Below, piece by piece: positions 8,426 to 17,013 of a stretch of DNA of 64,000 bases. Source of the DNA: Sphingomonas leidyi (lineage in GTDB: Bacteria > Pseudomonadota > Alphaproteobacteria > Sphingomonadales > Sphingomonadaceae); NCBI RefSeq assembly GCF_011761945.1, contig NZ_JAASQV010000001.1, forward strand, positions 372,001 to 436,000, given 5' to 3'. The notes beneath the pieces are model-generated. The model was not told where the DNA came from, did no database searches, and was given only the letters and a program-made list of their open reading frames with translations. Both the position numbers and the translations under genes were made by a program. The first letter of the stretch is position 1, and each line of letters opens with the position of its first letter.

Positions 8426-9868
8426 ATGACCGCTCAACCGCGTACCCTTTACGAGAAGATCTGGGCCGACCATGTGGTCGAGCGCCGGGACGACGGAACC
8501 TGCCTGATCTATATCGACCGCCACCTCGTCCATGAGGTGACCAGCCCCCAGGCCTTTGCCGGCCTGCGCGCGGCGGGGCGGCCGGTGCGCCGCCCGGACC
8601 TGACGCTCGCGGTCCCCGATCACAACCTGCCGACCACGCCGCGCGCGGATGCCGCGGGGCAGATGCTGCCGATCGCCGATCCGGCAAGCGCGGGCCAGCT
8701 CGCCGCGTTGCGCGGGAACGTGGCGGAGTTCGGCGTGCCCTATATCGACGCGCTCGATGCGCGGCAGGGCATCGTGCATGTGATCGGGCCCGAACAGGGC
8801 TTCACCCTGCCCGGCGCCACGCTGGTGTGCGGCGACAGCCACACTTCCGCGCACGGCGCGCTGGGCGCTCTGGCCTTCGGCATCGGCACCAGCGAGGTCG
8901 AGCATGTCCTCGCCACGCAGACCTTGCTGCTGAAACGGTCCAGGACGCTCGAGATCCGGGTCGACGGCAGCCTGGGCTTCGGCGTGAGCCCCAAGGACGT
9001 GGTGCTGGCGATCATCGGCAGGATCGGCGCGGCCGGCGGCACCGGCCATGTCATCGAGTTCACCGGCGACGTGATCCGCGGCATGTCGATCGAGGGGCGG
9101 CTGACCGTCTCGAACATGTCGATCGAGGGCGGCGCCCGCTCGGGCCTGATCGCGCCCGACGAGACGACCTATGCCTATCTCAAGGGGCGCCCGATGGCAC
9201 CGGCCGGCGAGGCGTGGGACAAGGCCGTAGCCTGGTGGAGGACGCTGCCCAGCGATGCCGGCGCCGCGTACGACAAGAGCGTGGTCCTGCAGGCCAGCGA
9301 CATCGCGCCGTCGCTCACCTGGGGCACCAGCCCGGAGGACGTGGTGCCGATCACCGGCGCCGTGCCCGATCCGGAGAGCTTCGTGGACCCCGCCAAGCGC
9401 GCCGCGGCGCAGAAGTCGCTGGATTATATGGGGCTGGTCCCGGGCACGCGGATGGAGGACGTTCCCATCGAGCATGTCTTCATCGGCTCGTGCACCAACA
9501 GCCGGATCGAGGACCTGCGCGCCGCTGCGGCGGTAGTGAAGGGGCATCGCGTCGCCGACCGTATCCGCCAGGCGCTGATCGTGCCGGGTTCCGGCCTGGT
9601 CAAGCGCCAGGCCGAGGCGGAGGGGCTGGACCGCATCTTCCGCGAGGCCGGGTTCGAATGGCGCGAACCGGGCTGCTCGATGTGTCTCGCGATGAACCCC
9701 GACAAGGTTCCCAGCGGTGAACGTTGTGCTTCCACCTCGAACCGTAATTTCGTAGGGAGGCAGGGTCCGGGGGCGCGGACGCACCTGCTTTCACCCGCAA
9801 TGGCGGCGGCAGCGGCGATCCGGGGACGCCTCACCGATGTCAGGGAGCTGATGTCGGAGGATGCGTAA
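8426..9868 (+). CDS. leuC: 3-isopropylmalate dehydratase, large subunit
   Basis: 480 residues, aconitase superfamily. The first signature is [20 protein letters not shown]; the iron-sulfur ligands are Cys in [12 protein letters not shown] and the pair in [27 protein letters not shown] is the substrate-binding signature near the C-terminus. It isomerises 2- to 3-isopropylmalate in leucine synthesis, as a heterodimer with LeuD. The partner is 146 bp downstream, with a 38-codon ORF between. Confidence 0.97.
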   Translation: MTAQPRTLYEKIWADHVVERRDDGTCLIYIDRHLVHEVTSPQAFAGLRAAGRPVRRPDLTLAVPDHNLPTTPRADAAGQMLPIADPASAGQLAALRGNVAEFGVPYIDALDARQGIVHVIGPEQGFTLPGATLVCGDSHTSAHGALGALAFGIGTSEVEHVLATQTLLLKRSRTLEIRVDGSLGFGVSPKDVVLAIIGRIGAAGGTGHVIEFTGDVIRGMSIEGRLTVSNMSIEGGARSGLIAPDETTYAYLKGRPMAPAGEAWDKAVAWWRTLPSDAGAAYDKSVVLQASDIAPSLTWGTSPEDVVPITGAVPDPESFVDPAKRAAAQKSLDYMGLVPGTRMEDVPIEHVFIGSCTNSRIEDLRAAAAVVKGHRVADRIRQALIVPGSGLVKRQAEAEGLDRIFREAGFEWREPGCSMCLAMNPDKVPSGERCASTSNRNFVGRQGPGARTHLLSPAMAAAAAIRGRLTDVRELMSEDA

Positions 9869-9879
9869 GGGGATGTTCT

Positions 9880-9996
9880 ATGAAGCGGGCGCTAGTCGCG
9901 TTGATTGCGGGTACGGTGCTGAGCGGCCTGGCCGCGGCCTATGCGGCCACGGGCAAGGCGGTCGAGGCCCGGGCGGAGATCACGGCCACCCGCTGA
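9880..9996 (+). CDS. 38-residue membrane or secreted peptide between leuC and leuD
   Basis: A short frame from ATG 9880 to TGA 9996. It starts MKRALVALIAGTVLSGLAAA: two basic residues, a hydrophobic core and an alanine-rich cleavage region, then a charged tail ending EARAEITATR. This is either a signal peptide with an 11-15 residue mature tail or a single-span small protein. A good Shine-Dalgarno (AAGGGG at 9867-9872) precedes the ATG by 7 bases, and the frame fills the leuC-leuD gap. No family is recognised. The ribosome binding site and composition suggest it is real. Confidence 0.6.
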   Translation: MKRALVALIAGTVLSGLAAAYAATGKAVEARAEITATR

Positions 9997-10014
9997 TCCG
10001 GGAGGTTGTGTAGC

Positions 10015-10644
10015 GTGGAAGCCGTTCGCAAGGTCGAAGGGCGCGCCTATCCATGGGGCGCGAGCAATATCGACACCGACATCATCATCCCGGCGCACTG
10101 GCTGAAGACCACCACGCGCGAGGGGCTGGGCAAGGGCGCCTTCGAGAGCGTGCGCGCCCAGCCGGGCAATGTCTTCGACGATCCGCGCTATGCGGGCGCG
10201 TCCGTGCTCGTCGCCGGCGACAATTTCGGCTGCGGATCGAGCCGCGAGCATGCCGCCTGGGCGCTCGCCGATCTCGGCATCAAGGCCGTGATCGCGCCGA
10301 GCTTCTCGGACATCTTCTCGGGTAACGCCTTCAAGAACGGCATCGTGCCGGTGGTGCTGCCGCAGGAAGCGGTGGACCGGCTGGTCGAGGTCGCCAGGAC
10401 CGACGAGGTCACCGTCGACCTGGAGACGATGACCGTCACCACTCCCTATCAGGATCGCTTCGCCTTCGATCTCGACCCGTTTCGCCGCCAATGCCTGATG
10501 GAAGGGCTGGACGAGATCGGCATGACGCTGGCACAAGATACCGCGATTTCGAAATTCGAAGCCGGGATGGCAAAGGATCGCCCCTGGCTCGCGGTGGAGA
10601 CGGCGAATGAAGGCATTGCTTTCGAAGCAACCGGGCGGACCTGA
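10015..10644 (+). CDS. leuD: 3-isopropylmalate dehydratase, small subunit
   Basis: 209 residues from GTG 10015, chosen because GGAGG (10001-10005) lies 9 bases upstream and because LeuD proteins begin close to [16 protein letters not shown], seen here from residue 8. The swivel-domain motif [17 protein letters not shown] is intact. It completes the LeuCD isomerase. Its last 38 bases overlap the start of the next gene, so the two are probably translationally coupled. Confidence 0.95.
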   Translation: MEAVRKVEGRAYPWGASNIDTDIIIPAHWLKTTTREGLGKGAFESVRAQPGNVFDDPRYAGASVLVAGDNFGCGSSREHAAWALADLGIKAVIAPSFSDIFSGNAFKNGIVPVVLPQEAVDRLVEVARTDEVTVDLETMTVTTPYQDRFAFDLDPFRRQCLMEGLDEIGMTLAQDTAISKFEAGMAKDRPWLAVETANEGIAFEATGRT

Positions 10645-11602
10645 TACTCTAATCCTGGAGGATCTGCCCGATCCGGTGGCGGGCAGGGGGCAGGTCGTGG
10701 TCGCGGTGAAGGCCTGCGCGATCAACTATCCCGACTTCCTGATCATCGAGGACAAGTACCAGTTCAAGCCGCCGCGCCCCTTCGCGCCGGGCGGCGAGAT
10801 CGCCGGCGTGATCGAAAGCGTGGGCGAGGGCGTGGCCGATTGGGCGGTGGGCGACCGGGTGATCGCAGTGACGGGCCATGGCGGGCTTTCGAGCAAGCTG
10901 GCGATCGAGGCGGTGCGGCTGTTCCGCCTGCCCGAGGGCCGCAGCTTCGAGGAAGGCGCCGCGCTGCTGCTCACCTATGCGACGACGATCCACGCGCTGC
11001 TCGATCGCGGGCATCTGCGCGAAGGGCATACTCTGCTGGTGCTGGGTGCGGCGGGCGGCGTCGGCCAGGCGGCGGTCGAGCTTGGCAAGGCGTTCGGCGC
11101 GCGCGTGGTGGCGGCGGTCTCCTCGGAGGAGAAGGCCGCGGCGGCCCGGTCGGCGGGCGCGGATGCGGCGCTCGTCTATGGCCGGGCGCCGTTCGACAAG
11201 GACCAGTCCAGGGCGCTGGCCGAGCAGTTCAAGGCGGCGCTGGGTCCGCAGGGTGCGGACGTGATCTACGATCCGGTGGGCGGCGACTATGCCGAGCCGG
11301 CACTGCGGGCGATCGGCTGGCAGGGGCGCTATCTGGTGGTCGGCTTCCCGGCGGGTATCCCCAGGCTGCCGCTCAACCTCACCCTGCTCAAGAGCTGCGA
11401 CGTGTGCGGTGTGTTCTGGGGCGCCTTCGCGGCGCGCGATCCCGAGGCCAATGCGGCGCATGTCGGGCAGTTGTTCCGGCTGTGGGGCGAGGGCAGGATC
11501 GCGCCCCGGGTCACCGAGACCTTCGCGCTGGCCGATGGCGGCAAGGCGATCGCCAAGATGGCCGCGCGCCAGGTGATCGGGAAGGTCGTGGTGACGATCT
11601 GA
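10607..11602 (+). CDS. NADPH:quinone oxidoreductase / zinc-independent MDR-family reductase
   Basis: 331 residues of the medium-chain dehydrogenase/reductase family. An N-terminal GroES-like domain (about 1-125, with [18 protein letters not shown]) precedes a Rossmann domain with [20 protein letters not shown] around 145-165. The catalytic zinc cysteines and histidine of alcohol dehydrogenases are absent, which points to the quinone oxidoreductase group acting on quinones or enones with NADPH. The gene starts 38 bp inside leuD in another frame. Its relation to leucine synthesis is unclear; it may simply share the transcript. Confidence 0.87.
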   Translation: MKALLSKQPGGPDTLILEDLPDPVAGRGQVVVAVKACAINYPDFLIIEDKYQFKPPRPFAPGGEIAGVIESVGEGVADWAVGDRVIAVTGHGGLSSKLAIEAVRLFRLPEGRSFEEGAALLLTYATTIHALLDRGHLREGHTLLVLGAAGGVGQAAVELGKAFGARVVAAVSSEEKAAAARSAGADAALVYGRAPFDKDQSRALAEQFKAALGPQGADVIYDPVGGDYAEPALRAIGWQGRYLVVGFPAGIPRLPLNLTLLKSCDVCGVFWGAFAARDPEANAAHVGQLFRLWGEGRIAPRVTETFALADGGKAIAKMAARQVIGKVVVTI

Positions 11603-11605
11603 GGG

Positions 11606-12466
11606 CTAGTCGCCGGCGGGGGGAGCGGGAACGCTCTTCCCGCCGGCACCGTCGGTGCAATTGGTCGCGCTCGACTTGCCGTCGACCCCATGCACTTCAC
11701 ATACCAGCGCTCGTGCCGGCGACGTGATCCCGGCGGATGAGCGGCAATAGGGCGTCGCCCGGACGGCCCCGGTGCCGAGATTCCGGTCGCACAGCATCCG
11801 TCCGAGCAAGGCGCTGGGCGCGTCCGGATCGCAGAGGCGGCTCGTCTTCTGTGTCGCCAGGTCGTTGTAGTGCGAGTTGACGGCCTGGCTTGCCGAGGGG
11901 CGCAGCGTTTCGAGATAGCCGCCGAGATCGGTGATGAAATGCCGAGGCAGGGTGGGATTCGTCCCGTCGCCGCCATTGGCCGCGAGGCTTGCCCGTGCCT
12001 GCGTGCCCATGCGCTGGAACAGGGCGAGCTGGGCCTTGGCCTGATCCACCTCGATGACCTGCTGTGCGGTGAGGTCGTTCCGGGTGGCGGCATAGTCGAG
12101 AATTGCCTGGAAATAGCCGCTGCCGACGCGGCTGACATATTCCATCAGGACAATGTCGCCGCGATCGACCGTGACGTCGGCCGTCAGGTTGGCGGCAGTC
12201 TGGCCGCCCGCCTGCCATGCCGAAACCAGCATGGCGAGGGTGAGAAAGCCGTCGTCGTCGAAGAAGTTGAACGCCTGGCCGCCGGGTGAGGCGGTGCCTG
12301 CGACCATCAATGCCGGGAGCGTACGCTTGGCGGTCGGCTGCTCGTAGTTGCCGAGCAGGATGCGGGAATAGTGCACGCTGCATGTCTCGCCGGGGGCCTT
12401 CTGCGGCAGGGGTGGCGCAGCGCCCAGCAACGAGAGCGCGAGCGGCGCGGCGATTCCGATCTTCAT
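11606..12466 (-). CDS. Secreted protein of unknown function
   Basis: 286 residues. A signal peptide (MKIGIAAPLALSLLGAAP) is followed by a mature region with about six cysteines, including SRLCDPD, MLCDR, PYCRSS, LVCEVHG and NCTDG, suggesting disulfides in the periplasm. The central part (FNFFDDDGFLTLAMLVSAWQ and DVTVDRGDIVLMEYV) is mostly helical. I recognise no family. ATG 12466 has an AGGGGGAGGC Shine-Dalgarno. It converges with the quinone oxidoreductase gene with only a few bases between stops, and is divergent from DUF1476. Confidence 0.7.
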   Translation of the reverse strand: MKIGIAAPLALSLLGAAPPLPQKAPGETCSVHYSRILLGNYEQPTAKRTLPALMVAGTASPGGQAFNFFDDDGFLTLAMLVSAWQAGGQTAANLTADVTVDRGDIVLMEYVSRVGSGYFQAILDYAATRNDLTAQQVIEVDQAKAQLALFQRMGTQARASLAANGGDGTNPTLPRHFITDLGGYLETLRPSASQAVNSHYNDLATQKTSRLCDPDAPSALLGRMLCDRNLGTGAVRATPYCRSSAGITSPARALVCEVHGVDGKSSATNCTDGAGGKSVPAPPAGD

Positions 12467-12585
12467 GATGCCTCCCCCCTTGGTCCCGGGTGCAGGATGC
12501 ACCATCCGGCGATGGGCGCAACCGTCAGTTGCGGTTGCGCTGCGTTCTCCCTATCTCCGCACCAAACGCCATATAGGGGATTGCA

Positions 12586-12909
12586 ATGACCACGTTCGAC
12601 GATCGCGAAAAGGCATTCGAGGCGAAGTTCGCGCGCGACGAGGACATGGCCTTTCGCGTCACCGCGCGCCGCAACCGGCTGGTCGGCCAATGGGCCGCCG
12701 CGCAGATGAAGCTGACCCCGGAAGAGACCGACGCCTATGCCAAGGCGGTCGTCCAGGCCGATTTCGAGGAAGCGGGCGACGAGGACGTGATCCGCAAGCT
12801 GCTCGGCGACCTGCTCGCCGCCGGCATCGAGACCGACGACGCCACCGTGCGCCGCGCGCTCGAGGAGCAGGCGGTCGAGGCGCGCCGCCAGCTGATGGGC
12901 GAAGCCTGA
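12586..12909 (+). CDS. DUF1476 protein (ATP synthase zeta-subunit-like inhibitor)
   Basis: 107 residues beginning MTTFDDREKAFEAKFARDED, highly charged and helical, with FRVTARRNRLVGQWAA following. This is the DUF1476 pattern. In Paracoccus and related alphaproteobacteria the family member is the zeta subunit, a natural inhibitor that binds F1-ATPase and blocks ATP hydrolysis; assignment of that role here is by family. The start of the next gene overlaps the stop (ATG within TGATG), so it is coupled to bolA and grxD. Confidence 0.88.
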   Translation: MTTFDDREKAFEAKFARDEDMAFRVTARRNRLVGQWAAAQMKLTPEETDAYAKAVVQADFEEAGDEDVIRKLLGDLLAAGIETDDATVRRALEEQAVEARRQLMGEA

Positions 12910-13148
12910 TGCCGATGGCTGCCGCCGAGATCGAGGACCTGATCAAGGCCGGCATCCCCGATGCCCGGGTCGAGATCACCGATCTCGCCGGTGACGGCGA
13001 TCATTATGCGGCGCGCGTGGTCGCGCCGATGTTCAAGGGCATGCCGCGGGTGCGCCAGCACCAGGCGGTCTATGCCGCGCTCGGCGGGCGCATGGGCGGC
13101 GTGCTCCACGCGCTCCAGCTCACCACCGAAGCGCCGCTCGAGGAGTAA
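12909..13148 (+). CDS. BolA family protein
   Basis: 79 residues. BolA/IbaG-type fold with the signature DGDHYAARVVAPMFKGMPRVRQHQAVYAAL; His31 and His51 are candidate ligands for a shared [2Fe-2S] cluster with a monothiol glutaredoxin. It lies directly before the CGFS glutaredoxin gene, a pairing known across proteobacteria and reflecting the BolA-Grx iron-sulfur heterodimer. The ATG at 12909 overlaps the preceding stop. It takes part in iron-sulfur or iron homeostasis in the cytoplasm. Confidence 0.93.
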   Translation: MPMAAAEIEDLIKAGIPDARVEITDLAGDGDHYAARVVAPMFKGMPRVRQHQAVYAALGGRMGGVLHALQLTTEAPLEE

Positions 13149-13153
13149 GCGAA

Positions 13154-13480
13154 GTGACCGACGATACCCAGGCGCGCATCCAGGCGCTGGTCGACAGCAA
13201 CAACGTGCTGCTGTTCATGAAGGGCAGCCCGCTCTTCCCGCAATGCGGCTTCTCCAGCCGCGCGGTGGCGATCCTGAACCATCTCGGCGCGGAGTTCGAA
13301 AGCGTCGACGTGCTCCAGGACCAGGGCATCCGCCAGGGGATCAAGGAATTCTCCGACTGGCCGACCATCCCGCAACTCTATGTGAAGGGCGAGTTCGTGG
13401 GCGGTTCGGACATCATGATGGAGATGTTCGAGAGCGGCGAGCTGGGCGAGCTGCTGGCCGAGAAGGGTGCGGCCGCCTGA
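13154..13480 (+). CDS. grxD: Monothiol glutaredoxin, Grx4 family
   Basis: 108 residues from GTG 13154. The CGFS active site (Cys31) follows MKGSPLFPQ, and WPTIPQLYVKGEFVGGSDI supplies the cis-proline and glutathione-binding motifs. Monothiol CGFS glutaredoxins bind a [2Fe-2S] cluster with glutathione and pass it on, often to BolA partners; the bolA gene is 5 bp upstream. It completes the DUF1476-bolA-grxD operon. Confidence 0.95.
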   Translation: MTDDTQARIQALVDSNNVLLFMKGSPLFPQCGFSSRAVAILNHLGAEFESVDVLQDQGIRQGIKEFSDWPTIPQLYVKGEFVGGSDIMMEMFESGELGELLAEKGAAA

Positions 13481-13516
13481 GCGCGGCCGGCGACCGATCC
13501 TTCCCGGCACCTATCT

Positions 13517-13563
13517 CCTTCAGGCAAATATCCCCGTTGCGTCATCGAGCCCTTGCCTGAAGG
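13517..13563. repeat. Inverted repeat downstream of grxD
   Basis: Perfect 11-bp arms CCTTCAGGCAA (13517-13527) and TTGCCTGAAGG (13553-13563) with a 25-base loop, 37 bp past the grxD stop. There is no T-tract, so it is not a classical terminator. It may be a 3' stabilising stem, a protein site or part of a structured RNA. Confidence 0.6.
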
Positions 13564-13977
13564 GAAGGGGATGATCGTCATCCTTCTTCATTGCCCCGGC
13601 CCGCTGCCGGCGCCGACGCTCCGAGATGGCGAGCGTGTCGGTTTCTGTGGCGATCCCGCCGCGGCGATCGTGCCATAATCAGGCGGCGGACGGCATCCGA
13701 TCGATTCGTTCTGGGAAGACCCGGGTCGGGTGGGTCGACGCGAGACCGGGGAAAGTAGCGGTCGACCCACCCTGAAATGAAGCGTTGAACGCTTGGGGTG
13801 CCTTATATCCTGCAGCCCCCGTGCCAGTTCGCCCCGACCGCGGATTTCTGCGCCTCATGCTGGTTATCGGCTCTTAACCCTCTCGCGCAGCTGTAAGCCG
13901 TTCCGACAGTTTCCGGCCCTGAGGGCGAAGGGCAGGTCAAAGATCCGACAGAATTCGTTCAGCCGGCGTTCACCCGC
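13564..13977. other. Non-coding stretch between grxD and blaI
   Basis: About 0.55 kb separates grxD from blaI. Apart from the two inverted repeats listed separately and the blaI operator at its right edge, I find no credible gene: reading frames present are short, arginine/proline-rich and lack ribosome binding sites. The part from 13790 to 13930 is less GC-rich than its surroundings and could contain a small RNA or a promoter. Confidence 0.5.
13728..13772. repeat. 12-bp inverted repeat, large hairpin
   Basis: Perfect arms GGGTGGGTCGAC (13728-13739) and GTCGACCCACCC (13761-13772) around a 21-base purine-rich loop. The stem would be very stable in RNA. No T-tract follows in either direction, and no gene is close, so a structured RNA or a dyad binding site is possible. 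Confidence 0.65.
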
Positions 13978-14016
13978 TTGACTACAGACGTAATCGTAAC
14001 GATTACAACAGTAGTC
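13978..14016 (+). promoter_or_regulatory. blaI promoter with double-dyad operator
   Basis: A 37-bp symmetrical site lies 19 bp before the blaI start. The outer arms are GACTAC (13980-13985) and GTAGTC (14011-14016); the inner arms are GTAATCG (13990-13996) and CGATTAC (14000-14006) with a 3-base centre. Each half is itself an ACTAC/GTAAT-type dyad, the ACTACA..TGTAGT style of site bound by BlaI/MecI repressors. TTGACT (13978-13983) and GATTAC (14001-14006) are 17 bp apart and could be the -35 and -10, so repressor binding would cover the promoter. Autoregulation is inferred from this layout. Confidence 0.75.
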
Positions 14017-14034
14017 GAGCGAAAGAGGGACCCG

Positions 14035-14403
14035 ATGACGGAACGGATCAGCGACGCCGAGCACGCCGTGATGGAAGTGCTGTGGGAAGAGTCGCCGCTC
14101 ACTGCCCAGGAAGTGGCCGAGCGCGTGCCGGCCGAGCGCGGCTGGAGCGCCAATACGGTCAAGACTCTGCTCGGCCGCCTGCTCGCCAAGAACATCATCG
14201 CGCATCAGGAGGAGGGGCGTCGCTACCTCTATCGCCCGCTGGTGGTGCGCGGCGATTATGTCGCCGGGGAGTCGCGCAAGCTGATGGACCGCCTCTTCGG
14301 CGGCCGACTCACGCCGCTGGTCGCGCATCTCGCCGAGCGCGACGAACTCACCGACCAGGACATCGCCGAGATCGAGGCCCTGCTGAAGGAGCTCAAGCAA
14401 TGA
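14035..14403 (+). CDS. BlaI/MecI/CopY family transcriptional repressor
   Basis: 122 residues from ATG 14035 (GAAAGAGGGA upstream). The winged-helix domain is evident: ISDAEHAVMEVLWEESPLTAQEV, then WSANTVKTLLGRLLAKNIIAHQEEGRRYLYRP, followed by a dimerisation tail. In this family the partner M56 membrane peptidase senses a cell-wall signal and triggers cleavage of the repressor. The stop overlaps the M56 start (ATGA), giving a coupled pair. No beta-lactamase gene is nearby, so the target regulon lies elsewhere. Confidence 0.93.
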   Translation: MTERISDAEHAVMEVLWEESPLTAQEVAERVPAERGWSANTVKTLLGRLLAKNIIAHQEEGRRYLYRPLVVRGDYVAGESRKLMDRLFGGRLTPLVAHLAERDELTDQDIAEIEALLKELKQ

Positions 14404-16001
14404 CCGGCTGGCTCATCGAGACCTTCGTCGCCACCACGCTGCTGATGCTGCTGGTGCTCGCCGTCCGCGCGCCCGTCCGCCGCGCGTTCGGGCCGCAAAT
14501 GGCCTATGCGCTGTGGGCGATCCCCGTGATCCGGATGCTGCTGCCGCCGTTGCCGGGCGACTGGCAGCTCACCAGCCTGATCGCTCCCTTCGTCCGCGAG
14601 GCGGATGTGCCCGGGATCGTCACCGGCGTGATCAGGCCGGAGGCGCTGCCCACCGGGATCGACAAGAGCGCGGTGACGATCGTCGAGATCGGTGCCGGCA
14701 GCCATCCCGCCACTGCGGCGCTGGTCGCGCCCACCTATGGCGCGAGCGGGCCCAGCCTGCTGATCCTCGGCATCGGCTTGTGGGCGATCGGCGCGCTGGC
14801 CTTTCTCGGCTGGCACCTGATCGCCCATCGCCGCCACTGCGCGCGCCTGCTCAGGGCCGCCCGCGTCGATCGTACCGTGGCGCAGGGCAAGGTGCGCGTG
14901 ATCGAGACGGATGCGGTGCACGGCCCGCTCGCCTTCGGCGTGCTGCGCAAATACGTCGCCTTTCCGTGCGACTTCACCGAGCGCTATGACGAGCAGGAGC
15001 GCGATCTCGCGCTGGCCCATGAGCTTGGCCATCATGTCCGCGGGGACCTGATCGCGAACTGGGTCGCCCTGTTCGTCCTCGCCATCCACTGGTTCAATCC
15101 CGTCGCCTGGAGGGCGTTCCGCGCCTTTCGCGCCGACCAGGAAATGGCCTGCGACGCCCTGGTGCTCGCCGGCCGCGCCCAGGCACTGCGCCATGCCTAT
15201 GGCCGTGCGATCGTCAAGTCCGCGCATGGGGGTGCGGTCTCGGCGGCATGTCACTTGCACACGATCAACGAAGTCAAAGGGAGGCTACGCATGCTTTCGA
15301 AGACCCACAAGAATACCCCCGCCCGTCTCGCCATCGGCCTGATCGGCACCGGCGCGCTCGGCCTCGCCGCCCTCGGCCTCACGGCCTCTGGCACGCAGGC
15401 CGCCGAGCAGATCAAGGCGAAGGTGGAGACCGTCACCGGCGTGAAGCTGGACCAGGACGTACCCGCGCCGCCGGCGCCGCCGGTTGCGGCCGAGCCGGCC
15501 GCTCCGCGGGCGCCCGCCGCCGCGCCGGAAGCGCCCGCGGCCCCGGCCCGGGTCGAGCGCTACGTCTATCGCTCCACCGAGGGGGGCAAGGAAAAGGACG
15601 ACAAGCGCGTCACCAAGATCGTGATGGTGCGTGCCGACGGTTCATCGTTCGAGACGAAGATGCCCGATATCGACGCGATCCGCGCCAGCGTGCCCGAGGT
15701 CCGGAACGGCAGGTGCGCGGACACCGCGGACGGCAAGCCCGTCGTCGAGAAGTTCGAGCGCGACGGCAAGAAGGTGATGATCGTCTGCTCCAACCGGATC
15801 GAGAAGATCACGATCAATGCCGAACGCGCGGCGGTCGACGCCAAGCGGATGGGCATGCGCAGCGCGATGATGGGCCTGCGCATGGCCCGGCGCTCGATCG
15901 AGAGCCAGTCCGATCTCAGCGCCGAGCAGCGCGCCAAGGCGTTGAAGGGCATCGATGAGGCGATCGCCGAAGTCGAGAAGAGCGCCGCCGACGACAAGTG
16001 A
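14400..16001 (+). CDS. M56 family (BlaR1/MecR1-like) membrane metallopeptidase, atypical sensor
   Basis: 533 residues. N-terminal transmembrane helices (about 5-22, 35-52, 120-140) lead to the zinc site HELGHH (near 206-211), followed by FNPVAWRAFRAFRADQEMACD, whose glutamate is the third ligand. A further membrane span lies near 310-330 (IGLIGTGALGLAALG). The C-terminal 200 residues are an Ala/Pro-rich linker and a small domain rich in charged residues. They are not the penicillin-binding transpeptidase-like sensor of classical BlaR1, so the signal is probably not a beta-lactam bound in that way. It pairs with the upstream repressor. Confidence 0.88.
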   Translation: MTGWLIETFVATTLLMLLVLAVRAPVRRAFGPQMAYALWAIPVIRMLLPPLPGDWQLTSLIAPFVREADVPGIVTGVIRPEALPTGIDKSAVTIVEIGAGSHPATAALVAPTYGASGPSLLILGIGLWAIGALAFLGWHLIAHRRHCARLLRAARVDRTVAQGKVRVIETDAVHGPLAFGVLRKYVAFPCDFTERYDEQERDLALAHELGHHVRGDLIANWVALFVLAIHWFNPVAWRAFRAFRADQEMACDALVLAGRAQALRHAYGRAIVKSAHGGAVSAACHLHTINEVKGRLRMLSKTHKNTPARLAIGLIGTGALGLAALGLTASGTQAAEQIKAKVETVTGVKLDQDVPAPPAPPVAAEPAAPRAPAAAPEAPAAPARVERYVYRSTEGGKEKDDKRVTKIVMVRADGSSFETKMPDIDAIRASVPEVRNGRCADTADGKPVVEKFERDGKKVMIVCSNRIEKITINAERAAVDAKRMGMRSAMMGLRMARRSIESQSDLSAEQRAKALKGIDEAIAEVEKSAADDK

Positions 16002-16143
16002 CATGGAGGGGAAGGGCGTTCGTCAAAAAGCCCCTTTCACGAACGCCTTTCGACGGGGCCGGCCGATCTCCTTCGCGGCCGGTCCCGTTTCCGTTTTTCA
16101 GGCCGGCCTTGCGCTGCGGCGCGGCAAAGGCCATTTCGGGGAC

Positions 16144-17013
16144 ATGGACATCATCGCGGATGCCCCGACCGGCCTGGCCATGGCGCTCGATCCGCTGGTC
16201 ACGCGGGTGCTGGCGCCCAATCCCTCGCCCTTCACCTATACCGGCACCCAGACGTATCTGGTCGGCACCTCCGAGCTTGCGGTGATCGATCCCGGACCGG
16301 ACGATCCGCGCCACCTCGCGGCGCTGGTCGCGGCGATCGGCGGGCGCCGGGTGGCGGCGATCCTCTGCACCCACACGCATCGCGACCACAGCCCCGCCGC
16401 CGCGCCGCTCCGGGCCGCGACCGGCGCGCCGATCATCGGCTGCGCCCCGCTCACGCTCGAGGATGCCGGCCCGCGTGCCGATGCCGCGTTCGATACCGGC
16501 TATGCGCCCGATCGCGTGCTCGCCGACGGGAACAGGGTCTCGGGCCCGGACTGGACGCTGGTCGCGGTCGCCACGCCTGGCCATACCTCCAACCACCTCT
16601 GCTTCGCCCTGCCCGAGAGCGGTGCCTTGTTCTGCGGCGACCATGTCATGGGCTGGTCGACCACCGTGGTCGCGCCGCCCGACGGCGACATGGCCGCCTA
16701 TATGGCCAGCCTCGACAAGCTGATGGCGCGCGAGGACGACCGCATCTATTTCCCCGCGCATGGCGAGCCGATCGAGAAGCCGCACCGCTTCGTGCGCGGG
16801 CTGATCGGGCACCGCAAGCAGCGCGAGGGGCAGATATTGCGCCTGCTCAAGGCCGATGTCGGCGCGGTTCCCGCCATGGTCGAGCGCATGTATGCTGGGC
16901 TCGATCCCCGGCTGAACGGGGCGGCCGGACGATCGGTGCTCGCGCATCTGATCGACCTGCGCGACCGCGGGCTCGTCATCGAGGAGGACGGCGTTTGGAA
17001 GACGACAGCGTGA
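16144..17013 (+). CDS. MBL-fold metallohydrolase
   Basis: 289 residues. The metallo-beta-lactamase motif THTHRDH (76-82: His77, His79, Asp81, His82) is followed by ATPGHTSNHLCF, CGDHVMGW and an FPAHGEPI motif, so both metal sites are complete. A C-terminal winged-helix-like region (about 230-285) resembles the LACTB2/endoribonuclease-like subgroup, where it contacts substrate. The natural substrate (thioester or RNA) cannot be told. ATG 16144 is chosen because the upstream reading has no homology. It overlaps the next gene. Confidence 0.87.
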   Translation: MDIIADAPTGLAMALDPLVTRVLAPNPSPFTYTGTQTYLVGTSELAVIDPGPDDPRHLAALVAAIGGRRVAAILCTHTHRDHSPAAAPLRAATGAPIIGCAPLTLEDAGPRADAAFDTGYAPDRVLADGNRVSGPDWTLVAVATPGHTSNHLCFALPESGALFCGDHVMGWSTTVVAPPDGDMAAYMASLDKLMAREDDRIYFPAHGEPIEKPHRFVRGLIGHRKQREGQILRLLKADVGAVPAMVERMYAGLDPRLNGAAGRSVLAHLIDLRDRGLVIEEDGVWKTTA

